Positions 6,865-16,092 are shown, counted from the stretch's first letter. The stretch is DNA of 64,000 bases from Bacteroidota bacterium (GCA_016866355.1 VGMN01000001.1:124001-188000); one strand, 5' to 3'. Numbers and translations are program-made. The notes: generated by a model not told the origin, from the letters alone.

Positions 6865-9234
6865 ATGGTCTTACGTTTCTTCTTCTTTTTTTTTGTGATA
6901 ATGCACAATGCGAATTATATTTTCTCGCAATGTAATCTCCGCTATTCCGGCAAGATAATGGACAGCGATACCCAAGAATTACTTGAGGGAGCCACCATTG
7001 AAATCAAAGAAATTAATTATAGGGCATCTACAAAAAAAGAGGGAGTTTTTAAAATTGAGGGCCTTTGCCCCGGTCACTACGACGTAATTATTAGTCATGT
7101 AGGGTGTGAGACTCTTTATATACATATCGATTTGAAAAATGATTTTTTACAAGATTATGCATTACCACACGCATCCGGTCAGCTGCGTGAAGTCACTCTT
7201 AATAGTGCAGGTAAATTATTTAGCGCTATGTACATTAGTGGCAGGGATCTGGAGGCATCAAGGGGACTCACGCTGGGTGAATCGCTAAAAAAAGTTACCG
7301 GCGTGAGTGTTTTGCAAACCGGCTCCAACATATACAAACCCGTGATTCACGGTATGCATAGCAATCGGGTTCTAATATTAAATAATGGAATAAGACAGGA
7401 AGGGCAGCAATGGGGTAATGATCACGCACCAGAAGTTGATCCATACATTGCTGACCGAGTTGCAGTTATAAAAGGTGCCGCCACAATTCGCTTCGGAGGC
7501 GACGCTATCGGTGGGGCCGTTATTATTGAACCTAAGCCACTAAGAAGTCAGCCTGGAGTAGGCGGCGAGATAAATCTGGGTGGATTCAGTAATAATCGGA
7601 TGGGAGTCATGTCTGGGATTTTTGACTGGAACGCTCCAAAGCGAACAGCATTAAGCCTCCGGTTGCAGGGTACTGTGAAAAGAGCCGGGAACGCAAAAAC
7701 ACCTAATTATTGGTTAAGCAATTCTGGCATGGCTGAGTATAATTTTTCATCTACTGCAGGTTGGCGCAAAAAAAAATGGGGTACTGAATTATTTTACAGC
7801 CAGTTTAATACTAAAATTGGTATTTTCTCCGGTTCGCACATAGGCAATTTAACAGATCTCATGAATGCAATCACCAATAATGAGCCGCCTGATTATATTA
7901 GAGATGTTGGTTTTAGTTATGTAATTGAACGACCTTATCAAGACGTACAACATCATCTTTTAAAGTCAAAAACATTTTTCAGTACTGGTAATATCGGCCG
8001 ATTAAATATTATTGGTTCATTTCAATACAACAACAGGAAGGAATATGATAAAAAGCGTTTTCAGAGCAGTGAAGACGTCCCTCAATTAGATTTTTCAATT
8101 GCAACAGGTGGTTTAGATGTGGTATGGGATCATTTTACAATAAATAAATTCAGGGGAACAGTTGGTGTAACCGGTAGCTTTCAGGATAATTGGTATAGCC
8201 GCCGTTTTTTCATACCTAATTATCAGTCAGCAAGTGCAGGAATATTTATGATTGAAAAGTGGGAAAAAAATAAGTGGCTGCTGGAGGGAGGTATAAGATT
8301 TGACTACCGTAATTTTTTTAATATCTCCAGCAACGCTGGCAGGATTTTCCCAGATAGAGAATACAGTAATCTTTCTGGTAATACTGGAGCCACCTATAAT
8401 TTTAATAAGCATTTTCAGTTGATTGTAAACTTATCCTCAGCCTGGCGGAATCCAAATATAAATGAATTATTTAGTGATGGCTTGCATCACGGAGTTGCAA
8501 GAATAGAGAAGGGTGATAGCAGACTCACTACCGAAAGAGCTAATAGCGTGATGAGTAGTCTCATTTTTTCAGGAAATAAATTGAGTATAGATGCAGGTTT
8601 TTATATAAAATATGTGAATAATTTTATTTTCCTTGAACCAACTTTTCCACCCCAACTCACTATTCGCGGATCTTTTCCCTCTTTTCGTTTCTCCCAAACT
8701 AATGCAAGATTGCATGGTGCCGATATTTCAATAAACTATGAGATATCTAATCACCTCCGGTGGGTTGGCAAAGCCTCGCTAATCAGGGCTTGGAATAAAA
8801 CTACCAATGATTGGCTCATACAAATGCCAGCAGACCGTTTTGAAAATGAACTAGATTTCAGTTTTCGCAACAATAAATTTTTTCAGGATACTTATTCCAA
8901 ACTTACCATACAAAATATTTTACAGCAGTCAAGGACTCCGAGTATAGGCTTAATAGAAATTACAAGACCTGATGGTTCAAAATATTTTGCATCCGATTAT
9001 TCATCTCCCCCTCCAGCGTATGTTTTGATAGGTTTTGAGATGGGTACTCAAATTCAATTTGGTAAAAGTAAATTAAACTTAATTTTTTCAGCCTCTAATT
9101 TGCTAAATTATAAGTACAGGGATTATATGAATGCTTTTCGATATTTCTCAGACGAAATGGGACGTAATATCTCTATTCGTATAAAACTGCCGTTTAATTT
9201 TACACCTGATAATCAAAAAAATGTATCGAAATAA
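6865..9234 (+). CDS. TonB-dependent outer membrane receptor, ZnuD-like
   Basis: This is a 789-residue receptor when started at ATG 6865. A GTG at 6823 is in frame but would add 14 residues before the signal peptide (MVLRFFFFFFVIMHNANYIF). Order: signal; carboxypeptidase-like regulatory domain (about 25-95: YSGKIMDSDTQELLEGATIEI); plug domain (about 110-220) with GESLKKVTGVSVLQTG and GMHSNRVLILNNG; then a 22-strand-type barrel ending RIKLPFNF. The plug motif QWGNDHAPEVDPYIADRVAV closely resembles the DHA-x-x-VD stretch in ZnuD-type zinc receptors. Zinc or another metal as substrate is therefore inferred. The signal sequence is encoded partly by a T9 run. It forms a cassette with the small protein before it and the lipoprotein after it. 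Confidence 0.85.
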   Translation: MVLRFFFFFFVIMHNANYIFSQCNLRYSGKIMDSDTQELLEGATIEIKEINYRASTKKEGVFKIEGLCPGHYDVIISHVGCETLYIHIDLKNDFLQDYALPHASGQLREVTLNSAGKLFSAMYISGRDLEASRGLTLGESLKKVTGVSVLQTGSNIYKPVIHGMHSNRVLILNNGIRQEGQQWGNDHAPEVDPYIADRVAVIKGAATIRFGGDAIGGAVIIEPKPLRSQPGVGGEINLGGFSNNRMGVMSGIFDWNAPKRTALSLRLQGTVKRAGNAKTPNYWLSNSGMAEYNFSSTAGWRKKKWGTELFYSQFNTKIGIFSGSHIGNLTDLMNAITNNEPPDYIRDVGFSYVIERPYQDVQHHLLKSKTFFSTGNIGRLNIIGSFQYNNRKEYDKKRFQSSEDVPQLDFSIATGGLDVVWDHFTINKFRGTVGVTGSFQDNWYSRRFFIPNYQSASAGIFMIEKWEKNKWLLEGGIRFDYRNFFNISSNAGRIFPDREYSNLSGNTGATYNFNKHFQLIVNLSSAWRNPNINELFSDGLHHGVARIEKGDSRLTTERANSVMSSLIFSGNKLSIDAGFYIKYVNNFIFLEPTFPPQLTIRGSFPSFRFSQTNARLHGADISINYEISNHLRWVGKASLIRAWNKTTNDWLIQMPADRFENELDFSFRNNKFFQDTYSKLTIQNILQQSRTPSIGLIEITRPDGSKYFASDYSSPPPAYVLIGFEMGTQIQFGKSKLNLIFSASNLLNYKYRDYMNAFRYFSDEMGRNISIRIKLPFNFTPDNQKNVSK

Positions 9235-9292
9235 AACAATAAGTCTTTTTTTAGGAAAACTATATATTTATTCAAAACCAAAATTCATCATT

Positions 9293-9844
9293 ATGAAAAA
9301 AACAGTCTTTCAATTTTTACTTTCTTTTCTTCTAACAGGTCTCTTATTCTCCTCATGTAAAAAAGATGTGGATGATCCAAATGAAGAAGAGCTAATTACA
9401 ACTGTAAAATTACGCTTCACTGAAGTTGGTGGTGCTGGTACAGTGAGTACCTTCACATTTAAAGACCTTGATGGGGAGGGTGGGGCACCCCCATCTATTT
9501 TTCAAGATATCATTTTGGCACCCTCAAAGGTATACACACTTGGAATATCACTCAGTAATGAAAGCGTATCACCGGCTGAGGACATAACTGCTGAAATTGC
9601 AGCAGAGGCTCTTGATCACCAATTTTATTTTGTGCCCACAGGTGTTAATGTAACCGTTAGTAATCTCAATACTGATAGCCGTGGATTACCACTAGGACTT
9701 ACATCTACATGGACAACAGGAGGGGCAAGTACCGGTAATATGAAAATAACATTGAAGCATAAACCCGGTATCAAGGCGGCGGGCGATCCCGTTACTAAAG
9801 GTGACACCGATATCGATTTGACCTGGGTGACCAAAGTTCAATAA
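9293..9844 (+). CDS. Lipoprotein of the metal-receptor cassette
   Basis: This protein has 183 residues from ATG 9293, with a clear lipoprotein signal MKKTVFQFLLSFLLTGLLFSSC followed by an acidic linker (KKDVDDPNEEE). An earlier ATG at 9221 would overlap the receptor gene and precede the signal. The body is beta-rich: ITTVKLRFTEVGG, TFTFKDLDGEGG, LSNESVSPAEDITAEI, FYFVP and MKITLKHKPGIKAAGDPVTKGDTDIDL. Similar Bacteroidota lipoproteins sit beside TonB receptors and are labelled type 1 periplasmic binding fold proteins in databases; I recall this pattern but could not check it. A role as a surface or periplasmic metal-binding partner of the receptor is inferred. The acidic GDTDID stretch near the end is conserved-looking. 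Confidence 0.7.
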   Translation: MKKTVFQFLLSFLLTGLLFSSCKKDVDDPNEEELITTVKLRFTEVGGAGTVSTFTFKDLDGEGGAPPSIFQDIILAPSKVYTLGISLSNESVSPAEDITAEIAAEALDHQFYFVPTGVNVTVSNLNTDSRGLPLGLTSTWTTGGASTGNMKITLKHKPGIKAAGDPVTKGDTDIDLTWVTKVQ

Positions 9845-9978
9845 AGTGAACTCATATTTCTTGCTGTGAGATTCTTTTAATTAAAACTTTGTTGTACCAA
9901 CCTAAATTAACAGAAAAATGCCCCTTTGGCTTCGCATTTATTTTAATCATGGCAAGAATAACTAAACTTAATTGACTC

Positions 9979-10021
9979 TATTATTAATTCCCAATATGAT
10001 TATTATTGGGAATTAATAATA
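9979..10021. terminator. Long perfect hairpin, bidirectional terminator
   Basis: A 17-bp perfect stem (arms 9979-9995 and 10005-10021) encloses a 9-nt loop. The arms contain the central TTCCCAAT and ATTGGGAA. It lies between the convergent metal-cassette lipoprotein and the ABC exporter, and one arm encodes the last codons and stop of the exporter gene. The T-rich sequence within and next to the arms fits termination in both directions. Confidence 0.65.
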
Positions 10022-11802
10022 TTTTCCAACTTACGTTCTCCAATCTGCTGTCTCCACATGGCATAGTAAAGTCCTTTTTCTGCGAGGAGTTCCTCGTGTT
10101 TACCTGTTTCTACTATCTCTCCCTTTTCCAAAACATAAATACGATCTGCGTGCATGATTGTAGATAGGCGGTGAGCAATCAGGATAGTGATTTGTGTACC
10201 TGCTTTTGAAACTTCTCGAATGGTTGTAGTTATCTCGTCCTCGGTCAATGAATCCAATGCAGAGGTTGCTTCATCAAACAAAAGTAATTGGGGTTTCCGA
10301 AGAAGGGCTCTGGCAATCGAAAGTCGTTGTTTTTCTCCTCCTGATAGTTTGAGTCCTCCTTCGCCAATCATGGTATCTAGCCCATTTTCTGCACGATGTA
10401 ATAAGTTTTGGCAGGATGCTTTTTGTAATACATCCAATAGCATGTTCTCTGTAGCCAGCGGATTAACAAAGAATAAATTTTCACGAATGGTGCCTGAGAA
10501 CAATTGCGTATCCTGTGTTACAAATCCAATTTGATTACGTAAGTCTTCAAAATGAATACTATTTTCATCTAAACCATTATAAAGAATTTGACCACTGTCA
10601 GGTCTGTAAAGCCCCACCAATAATTTCATCATGGTTGTTTTACCAGATCCAGAGGGTCCAACAAATGCAATGGTTTCCCCAGCCGTTACTTTAAAGCTAA
10701 TTCCATTTAGTGCTTTTTGAAGTGCAGTGGGGTGTTGAAAACCTACCGATTCAAACGCTAGTGTTTCTATTTTGCCTAATGACGAAGGATTAGCAGGAAT
10801 AGCCTCTGGGGCTTTTTCCATCAAAAGATTAAAATTCTCCAACGATGTTTGGGCTTCACGATACGTTAGGATGATATTGCCAATTTCTTGTAATGGGCCA
10901 AATACAAAAAAGGAGAAAATTTGCATAGTTACTAACTGGCCTGCGTTCATTTCGTCTTTAAACACCAAAAAAAGTAGCATAAAAAGTATAACCTGCCGAA
11001 GTGTGTTTACAAAAGTTCCTTGAAGAAAACTGATACTTCTGATTTTTTTTACTTTAGTCAGTTCCAGACCTAAAATTTTGAAGGTATTACGATTGAGTCG
11101 TGCTACCTCTTGTTCAGTCAATCCTAAGCTCTTCACCAATTCAATGTTGCGGAGTGATTCTGTAGTGGCGCCGGCCAGGGCAGTTGTTTGTGCTACAATT
11201 TTTTTCTGTATTACTTTAACCTTTTGGCTAAACTTATTGGAGAAGTATACCAACAAAAAAATACCTCCAAAGTAAAAAATAGGTAAGCGCCAGTCAATGG
11301 CTGTGGCGTAAACCGCTACAAATACAATACCAATTATAACGGGGAATAACACATTGATAAAGGAGGAAACCAGGCGCTCAGTGTCTACACGTACTTTTTG
11401 AAGAATACTCAAGGTTTCACCGCTGCGTGCGTCTTCAAATTCGCGAAAAGGTAATTTCATGGCATGCTGCAGTCCCTCTGTAAAAACAGCAGCTCCAAAT
11501 TTTTGAGTAATTAAGTTCAGGGTGTAATCTTGAAAGGCTTTTGCAATTCTACTGATCATTGCCACGGAAACAGAAGCCAGTAATAAAGCTATTACGCCAT
11601 AGTGTGGAGCGGCCGAAAAAGAGAAAAAGAATTTTTGATTGGTATACTGATCCCGGTTTTGTGCAAAATGGTTAGCCAGGTTCACTAATTTTCCAAAAAT
11701 TATCGGGTCAACCAGTGAAAACCCAATATTGATTGCTGATAATAACAGTACCAAACTAACTAACCAACGATGGGGTCTTAAATACCTAACTAAAATCTGC
11801 AT
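10003..11802 (-). CDS. ABC exporter, fused transmembrane and ATPase half-transporter
   Basis: This is a 599-residue half-transporter that would act as a homodimer in the inner membrane. I start at ATG 11802 (MQILVRYLRPHRW) rather than a TTG 21 nt upstream. Residues 1-320 hold about six membrane helices of the type 1 exporter fold. The ATPase domain shows Walker A GPSGSGKTT, a Q-loop in IGFVTQDTQLFSG, signature LSGGEKQR, Walker B LLLFDEATSALDS and switch histidine IAHRLST. The family includes MsbA-like lipid flippases and drug exporters; the substrate cannot be told from sequence. It stands alone, and its 3' end is inside a long hairpin. Confidence 0.9.
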   Translation of the reverse strand: MQILVRYLRPHRWLVSLVLLLSAINIGFSLVDPIIFGKLVNLANHFAQNRDQYTNQKFFFSFSAAPHYGVIALLLASVSVAMISRIAKAFQDYTLNLITQKFGAAVFTEGLQHAMKLPFREFEDARSGETLSILQKVRVDTERLVSSFINVLFPVIIGIVFVAVYATAIDWRLPIFYFGGIFLLVYFSNKFSQKVKVIQKKIVAQTTALAGATTESLRNIELVKSLGLTEQEVARLNRNTFKILGLELTKVKKIRSISFLQGTFVNTLRQVILFMLLFLVFKDEMNAGQLVTMQIFSFFVFGPLQEIGNIILTYREAQTSLENFNLLMEKAPEAIPANPSSLGKIETLAFESVGFQHPTALQKALNGISFKVTAGETIAFVGPSGSGKTTMMKLLVGLYRPDSGQILYNGLDENSIHFEDLRNQIGFVTQDTQLFSGTIRENLFFVNPLATENMLLDVLQKASCQNLLHRAENGLDTMIGEGGLKLSGGEKQRLSIARALLRKPQLLLFDEATSALDSLTEDEITTTIREVSKAGTQITILIAHRLSTIMHADRIYVLEKGEIVETGKHEELLAEKGLYYAMWRQQIGERKLENIINSQ

Positions 11803-11868
11803 GTGTAAGCGTTCTTTTTGCAAAAGTCGTTTAAAAAAGGCAAACTCTCTTTAGGTTATTGCAGTCTA

Positions 11869-13400
11869 TCAACTGTTGTTCCTAAATTGAATGGCCTCTG
11901 CAAAGTGACCCGGTAATATAGCCGTTTGTTCCTCCAGATCGGCAATGGTTCTTGCTACTTTAAAAAGTCTGTCCACTACACGTGCAGAATAGCCAAATTT
12001 AATGGCTGCCTTTTCTAAAATTTTTAATCCTTCAGTTTCAACTTTAGAGACAGTGCGAATCAATTGCCCACTAGCCTGTGCATTAAATGAGTGAGCTGCT
12101 ATCTTGTTCCAGCGCTGCATTTGAATTTCTCTTGCTCTTTTAATTTTTGCTATCGTGGCTACTAGCGTACTATTTTCTGGCGTCACTGTATGTATTAATT
12201 CAGCACTCCCTACTGGTTTTACTTCTACGTGTAGATCAATTCGATCTAACAAGGGGCCAGAGATTCGATGTTTGTAACGTTGAATCATTCCTATTGTACA
12301 GGTACAGTTAATGGTAGGATGCCCATAATATCTACAAGGGCAGGGGTTCATTGCCGCAACCAATAAAAAGGAACAGGGATAATGGCATGTTTGTCCTGCT
12401 CTGGCTAACACAATGCATCTTTCTTCAAGTGGTTGCCGCAGTGCTTCTAATACATTCCGTCTAAACTCTGGTAGTTCGTCCAGAAATAGTACGCCATGAT
12501 GCGCTAATGAAATTTCTCCCGGTTGCAGGTTGCGGCCTCCACCAATTAGGCCAGCATCCGAAATAGAGTGATGTGGATCACGAAAGGGGCGCTTTCTATT
12601 CACTAATTGTGAATGAATTCCTTGGCCTGCTGCGGAGTGAATAAGGCTGGTCTCTATGGCCTCTGGATAAGATAGTTTAGGAAGTAATTGCGATAAACGC
12701 CTTGCCAACATAGTTTTTCCAGCGCCCGGTGCTCCATAAAGAAGTAGATGATGTCCGCCCGCTGCTGCTATTTCTAACGCTCTTTTTGCCAATTCTTGCC
12801 CAATGACAGTTTCTTTCAATTCCACCGCAGTATTCATTTCTTCTTGCTCCAGTGGGCAATAGTTTTTTACTATCTTTTTTATTGCATGTTGGTTATTAAA
12901 TAGCGCCACCACCTCATTCAAGTGTGCGGCACCAATGATAGCAATGGATTGAATAAGGGCCGCTTCACTAGTATTTTCTTTGGGCAATATGACTCCATTA
13001 AATCCATCTTTTTTTGCTTGGAGCGCAATGGGAAGGGCTCCTCGAATTGATCGAATACAGCCGTCTAAAGACAATTCTCCCATCAATAAATATTTTTGTA
13101 AATCTTCCACATTCGTTAACTGGCCTGAGGCTGCTAAAATTCCAATAGCAATAGGGAGATCAAAGGCCGTTCCGCTTTTTCGAATATCTGCCGGAGCCAG
13201 ATTGATTACCAATTTAGTCCGGGGGAATTTATAGCCATTTGTTTTAAAAGCACTTTCAATTCTTTCTAAACTTTCTCTAATGGCACTATCAGGTAACCCC
13301 ACCAGTGTGGAGGCCTTACCAGTGAATAACCAATTAACTTCAATATGTTTTTTTTGGCCTCAATACCAATCAACGCACTACCGTAGGTTGTTACAAACAT
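11869..13400 (-). CDS. comM: YifB/ComM-type Mg-chelatase-like AAA+ ATPase, apparent frameshift
   Basis: ComM-type proteins are AAA+ helicases that extend branch migration during natural transformation. The main frame (13302 down to 11869, 477 residues) starts at MGLPDSAIRESLERIE and lacks the usual N-terminus. That N-terminus is present just upstream in another frame: ATG 13400 gives MFVTTYGSALIGIEA, and after a run of eight A (13348-13355) the text HIEVNWLFTGKASTLVGLPD resumes in the main frame. One extra A restores a 510-residue protein, the normal family length. Walker A is GAPGAGKT, Walker B is LFLDELPE, and the C-terminal Mg_chelatase_C region is present. The frameshift may be a sequencing error, slippage or true inactivation. 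The gene lies downstream of porT. Confidence 0.85.
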
Positions 13401-13458
13401 CCCTGAGTATAGACGATAGGATTGTCTAAATCAAGTAGAAAAAAACAATATAGTAGGT

Positions 13459-14202
13459 TTAACCTTCCAGGTGTATGGAAAATACAATCATGCGACTTTG
13501 TATTCTGTCAATCACATTCGAGAACCGTAAATCCTGATCACGTGCATGAATATTTCTGATACCATTGCTGATTTTAATTTCAGGAGAGAAGATAAAAGTG
13601 GGGAAGAAAAAATTGAAACCTATCCCCAGCTCCGGACCCCAGTCATTTTTTTCAATTTTAACAAGCTGTTCGGCCCGTTTGGCTCTGGCATTACTTGCCA
13701 TATCGATATCTCCCTTTATTCCTGCAAGCGTGTAGACTCTGAAATTTCCGATTCGATCACTTTGAAATTTAAAATGTACTGGAAATGACATGGTAATTGA
13801 TTCTACTTTTTTTATTATCTCTGTCTGGTTATAGGAATCGGGGTCTGGATAACTTAAGACATATCGTATACTTCTATCAATAAAAAATAATTGGGGATTA
13901 AATCGAAACTGAAAGCGATTAGAAAGCCGTACTGTTGCTGATAGTCCTAGTGAGGCACCTCCTGTGTTATTTGGCTCTGCAACTAACACACTATCTGATT
14001 GTAAGAAAGTGGGATGGAAACTGGTGTGAAATCGTGAACTATTTCCACCTATTGTAATGCCAAAATAGTAAGGTTTGCTATCATGCTCAGCCAAATTTAT
14101 TTCTACGCGGCTATGGTGGTGCTGTGCCATTACTGATTGTCCAACCAGTAAGGCAATACCTGCGATGATGCTAGTTATTTGCTGGCGGTGTAGATGCAAC
14201 AT
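13459..14202 (-). CDS. porT: Type IX secretion system protein PorT
   Basis: This 247-residue protein has a signal peptide (IAGIALLVGQSVMAQ) and an eight-strand outer-membrane beta-barrel pattern with alternating hydrophobic strands, such as YYFGITIGGNSSRFH, LGLSATVRLSNRFQFRFNPQL and ELGIGFNFFFPTFIFSPEIKIS, ending IVFSIHLEG. PorT is required for T9SS export in Bacteroidota, and in many genomes it lies directly after ubiE, as here. The reading frames overlap by 28 nt. The window also encodes a T9SS substrate (the DUF1501 protein). The call rests on barrel features plus gene order, so a generic porin-family protein remains possible. Confidence 0.8.
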   Translation of the reverse strand: MLHLHRQQITSIIAGIALLVGQSVMAQHHHSRVEINLAEHDSKPYYFGITIGGNSSRFHTSFHPTFLQSDSVLVAEPNNTGGASLGLSATVRLSNRFQFRFNPQLFFIDRSIRYVLSYPDPDSYNQTEIIKKVESITMSFPVHFKFQSDRIGNFRVYTLAGIKGDIDMASNARAKRAEQLVKIEKNDWGPELGIGFNFFFPTFIFSPEIKISNGIRNIHARDQDLRFSNVIDRIQSRMIVFSIHLEG

Positions 14203-14915
14203 ATCCCAAATGTCAAAGGTTGAAAAGAAGCGTCCGTGTAACCTGCCTCTTTCAATAAAAAAATAAAGTTCTCCCGGTCAGGAAAAGCATTGGTGGAGCG
14301 ATTAAGGTAGGAGTAGGCATGATGATCTGTACCGAATAATCTGGCTAATAAAGGAGCAATTCCTTTCATGTATGTATTATATAGAAAACGAATCAATGGG
14401 TTGCGTGGGGTTGAAAATTCAAGAATTAATACTTGTCCACTTGGTTTTAATACACGATGCATTTCTTGAAGCCCTGCCAGTAAGTTTTCGAAGTTTCTGA
14501 CTCCAAATGCCACCGTTACCGCATCAAACGTGTTAGTGGGTGCATTTATTGTTTCTGCATCACCATCTTGTAGCTCAATTTTTGACTGCAATCCCCGCAG
14601 CTGAATTTTTGTTTTTCCTCCAGCCAGCATGCCTGGGGATATATCAATTCCAGTGATGTGTGCTGGATGCAGGATATCATAAGCCATCAGCGCAAAATCT
14701 GCTGTCCCGGTTGCTACATCCAAAATAGCGTTGGGTTGTTTGGCCTTTAGTTTTTGCAGGGCAATTTTTCTCCATAGACGATCTATACGGCCTGAAAGCA
14801 TGCGGTTCATGAAGTCATAACGGCCTGCAATTCGGTCAAACATGTCAGCTACTTGCTTTTTTTTGGGGAGTCCGGAATGTTGCTCCGGTGTAATGGGGTC
14901 ATGGGGTAGCTGCAT
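14175..14915 (-). CDS. ubiE: Demethylmenaquinone methyltransferase UbiE/MenG
   Basis: This 246-residue class I SAM methyltransferase catalyses the last step of menaquinone synthesis, C-methylation of demethylmenaquinone. Motifs are VADMFDRIAGRYDFMNRMLS (family signature), ILDVATGTADFAL (SAM-binding motif I), GIDISPGML, and FDAVTVAFGVRNFENLL followed by MHRVLKPSGQVLILEFS. I start at ATG 14915 (MQLPHDP); the open frame runs back to a TTG at 14966 that would precede the promoter. The TACATTTG promoter element sits 4 nt before the ATG, so the mRNA may be leaderless. porT and comM follow in the same direction. Confidence 0.94.
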   Translation of the reverse strand: MQLPHDPITPEQHSGLPKKKQVADMFDRIAGRYDFMNRMLSGRIDRLWRKIALQKLKAKQPNAILDVATGTADFALMAYDILHPAHITGIDISPGMLAGGKTKIQLRGLQSKIELQDGDAETINAPTNTFDAVTVAFGVRNFENLLAGLQEMHRVLKPSGQVLILEFSTPRNPLIRFLYNTYMKGIAPLLARLFGTDHHAYSYLNRSTNAFPDRENFIFLLKEAGYTDASFQPLTFGICCIYTASK

Positions 14916-14919
14916 TTCG

Positions 14920-14927
14920 CAAATGTA
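14920..14927 (-). promoter_or_regulatory. Promoter -7 element of ubiE
   Basis: On the minus strand this reads TACATTTG, an exact TAnnTTTG match, ending 4 nt before the ubiE ATG. No clear -33 element is visible. The short distance suggests transcription starts at or inside the start codon. Confidence 0.5.
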
Positions 14928-14992
14928 CGAGGAGACGGGCAGAACTTGATTCCTTGTTGATTGCAATGAAAATGGTTACTTCGTGTATTCAA

Positions 14993-15622
14993 ATGAGAGA
15001 ACCTACTTTACAAGCCAAGTACTTAATCAGCAGTGAAACACATAAGCAATGTCCGGTTGCTGATAAGCCAGAGTATGCCTTTATTGGTCGTAGTAATGTG
15101 GGCAAATCTTCATTGATCAATCTGTTAACGGGTGCAACAAAATTGGCTAAAACCTCTGCCACTCCCGGTAAAACTCGTTTGATCAATCATTTTGAAGTAC
15201 TGGATACTGATAAAACAAAGTGGTATTTAGTCGATTTGCCAGGATACGGTTACGCGGCTACGGTTTCTCAAAAAGCCAGGCGTAACTGGGGAAACATGAT
15301 CGAGTCCTATATTCGTAAGAGAGAAAACCTGCAAAATTTATTTGTATTAATTGATAGTCGGCATTCGCCCCAGGCTATTGATCTTGCGTTTATTCATCAA
15401 TTAGGGGAGTGGCAGGTGCCCTTTAGTATTGTCTTTACAAAAACAGATAAAAATAAACCGGGTGCCACGCAGCGAAATGTAACATTATTTACCAGCCGCT
15501 TACTCGAGGAGTGGGAAACGCTCCCTCCCATTTTTCTAACTTCAGCAGAAGCCAAAGAGGGAAGAGTGGAGTTGCTGCATTATATACGCAGTTTGCATCA
15601 ATCAAAAAGTAAGCGACCTTAG
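14993..15622 (+). CDS. engB: Ribosome biogenesis GTP-binding protein EngB/YsxC
   Basis: EngB is an essential GTPase in large-subunit ribosome assembly. The protein has 209 residues from ATG 14993 (MREPTLQAKYLISS), which fits the family, where roughly seven to ten residues precede YLISS. In-frame ATGs at 14966 and 14972 are alternatives. G motifs are complete: G1 GRSNVGKSS, G2 region TSATPGKTRLINHF, G3 DLPGYGYA, G4 FTKTDKNK and G5 TSAEAKEG. The gene diverges from ubiE and overlaps the end of the convergent YkuK-like gene by 4 nt. Confidence 0.95.
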   Translation: MREPTLQAKYLISSETHKQCPVADKPEYAFIGRSNVGKSSLINLLTGATKLAKTSATPGKTRLINHFEVLDTDKTKWYLVDLPGYGYAATVSQKARRNWGNMIESYIRKRENLQNLFVLIDSRHSPQAIDLAFIHQLGEWQVPFSIVFTKTDKNKPGATQRNVTLFTSRLLEEWETLPPIFLTSAEAKEGRVELLHYIRSLHQSKSKRP

Positions 15623-16092
15623 TTCACCATTTTGTTAGCACAGCTAGTGCTGGCAAAAGCTTCAGGTTTTGCTTTGAATGCAAAACCCATTCCCAATATA
15701 TAACCCATGGCTTCACGCAGCGCATCATGGCTCTTGAATTGAGGATTTGTATTGATATCTGCATGCACTTCCATGTCAACATCATATTGGGTAAAAAGTG
15801 TACATAGTTGATAAGCCACCTCAATGCTCTTAGAAACTTCTGTCAGCATGCGTTCTTTAATGGTGAATGGTTGACGTGTTTTTTCATTATGAATAAACAT
15901 AAAGCCACCCTGTCCCTCTCGAAGAAACACTATCACAGTGGCAAATTCAGTTTCTTTTCCTTTTACTTGGGAGTCAGTGCCAATACAAACTTTTAAACGG
16001 TGTCCCTGTTGTGTCTCTCGAAGAATGGCGGCTTCTACGGCTTCAAAAATGGGAAGCTCCACCGGATCTCCGTTGAATTTTCTCCATTGCAT
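15619..16092 (-). CDS. YkuK family (DUF458) RNase H-like protein
   Basis: This 157-residue protein resembles Bacillus YkuK and the DUF458 family, predicted to have an RNase H-like fold. Supporting stretches are VCIGTDSQVKGKETEFATVI, with an acidic residue in the first strand (GTDSQ), then YDVDMEVHADINTNPQFKSH and a final ALREAMGYILGMGFAFKAKPEAFAST. Aspartates in GTDSQ and HADIN could form the metal site of a nuclease, but activity has not been shown for the family as far as I know. In Bacillus its relative is sporulation or competence linked; that role cannot apply directly here. Confidence 0.75.
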   Translation of the reverse strand: MQWRKFNGDPVELPIFEAVEAAILRETQQGHRLKVCIGTDSQVKGKETEFATVIVFLREGQGGFMFIHNEKTRQPFTIKERMLTEVSKSIEVAYQLCTLFTQYDVDMEVHADINTNPQFKSHDALREAMGYILGMGFAFKAKPEAFASTSCANKMVN

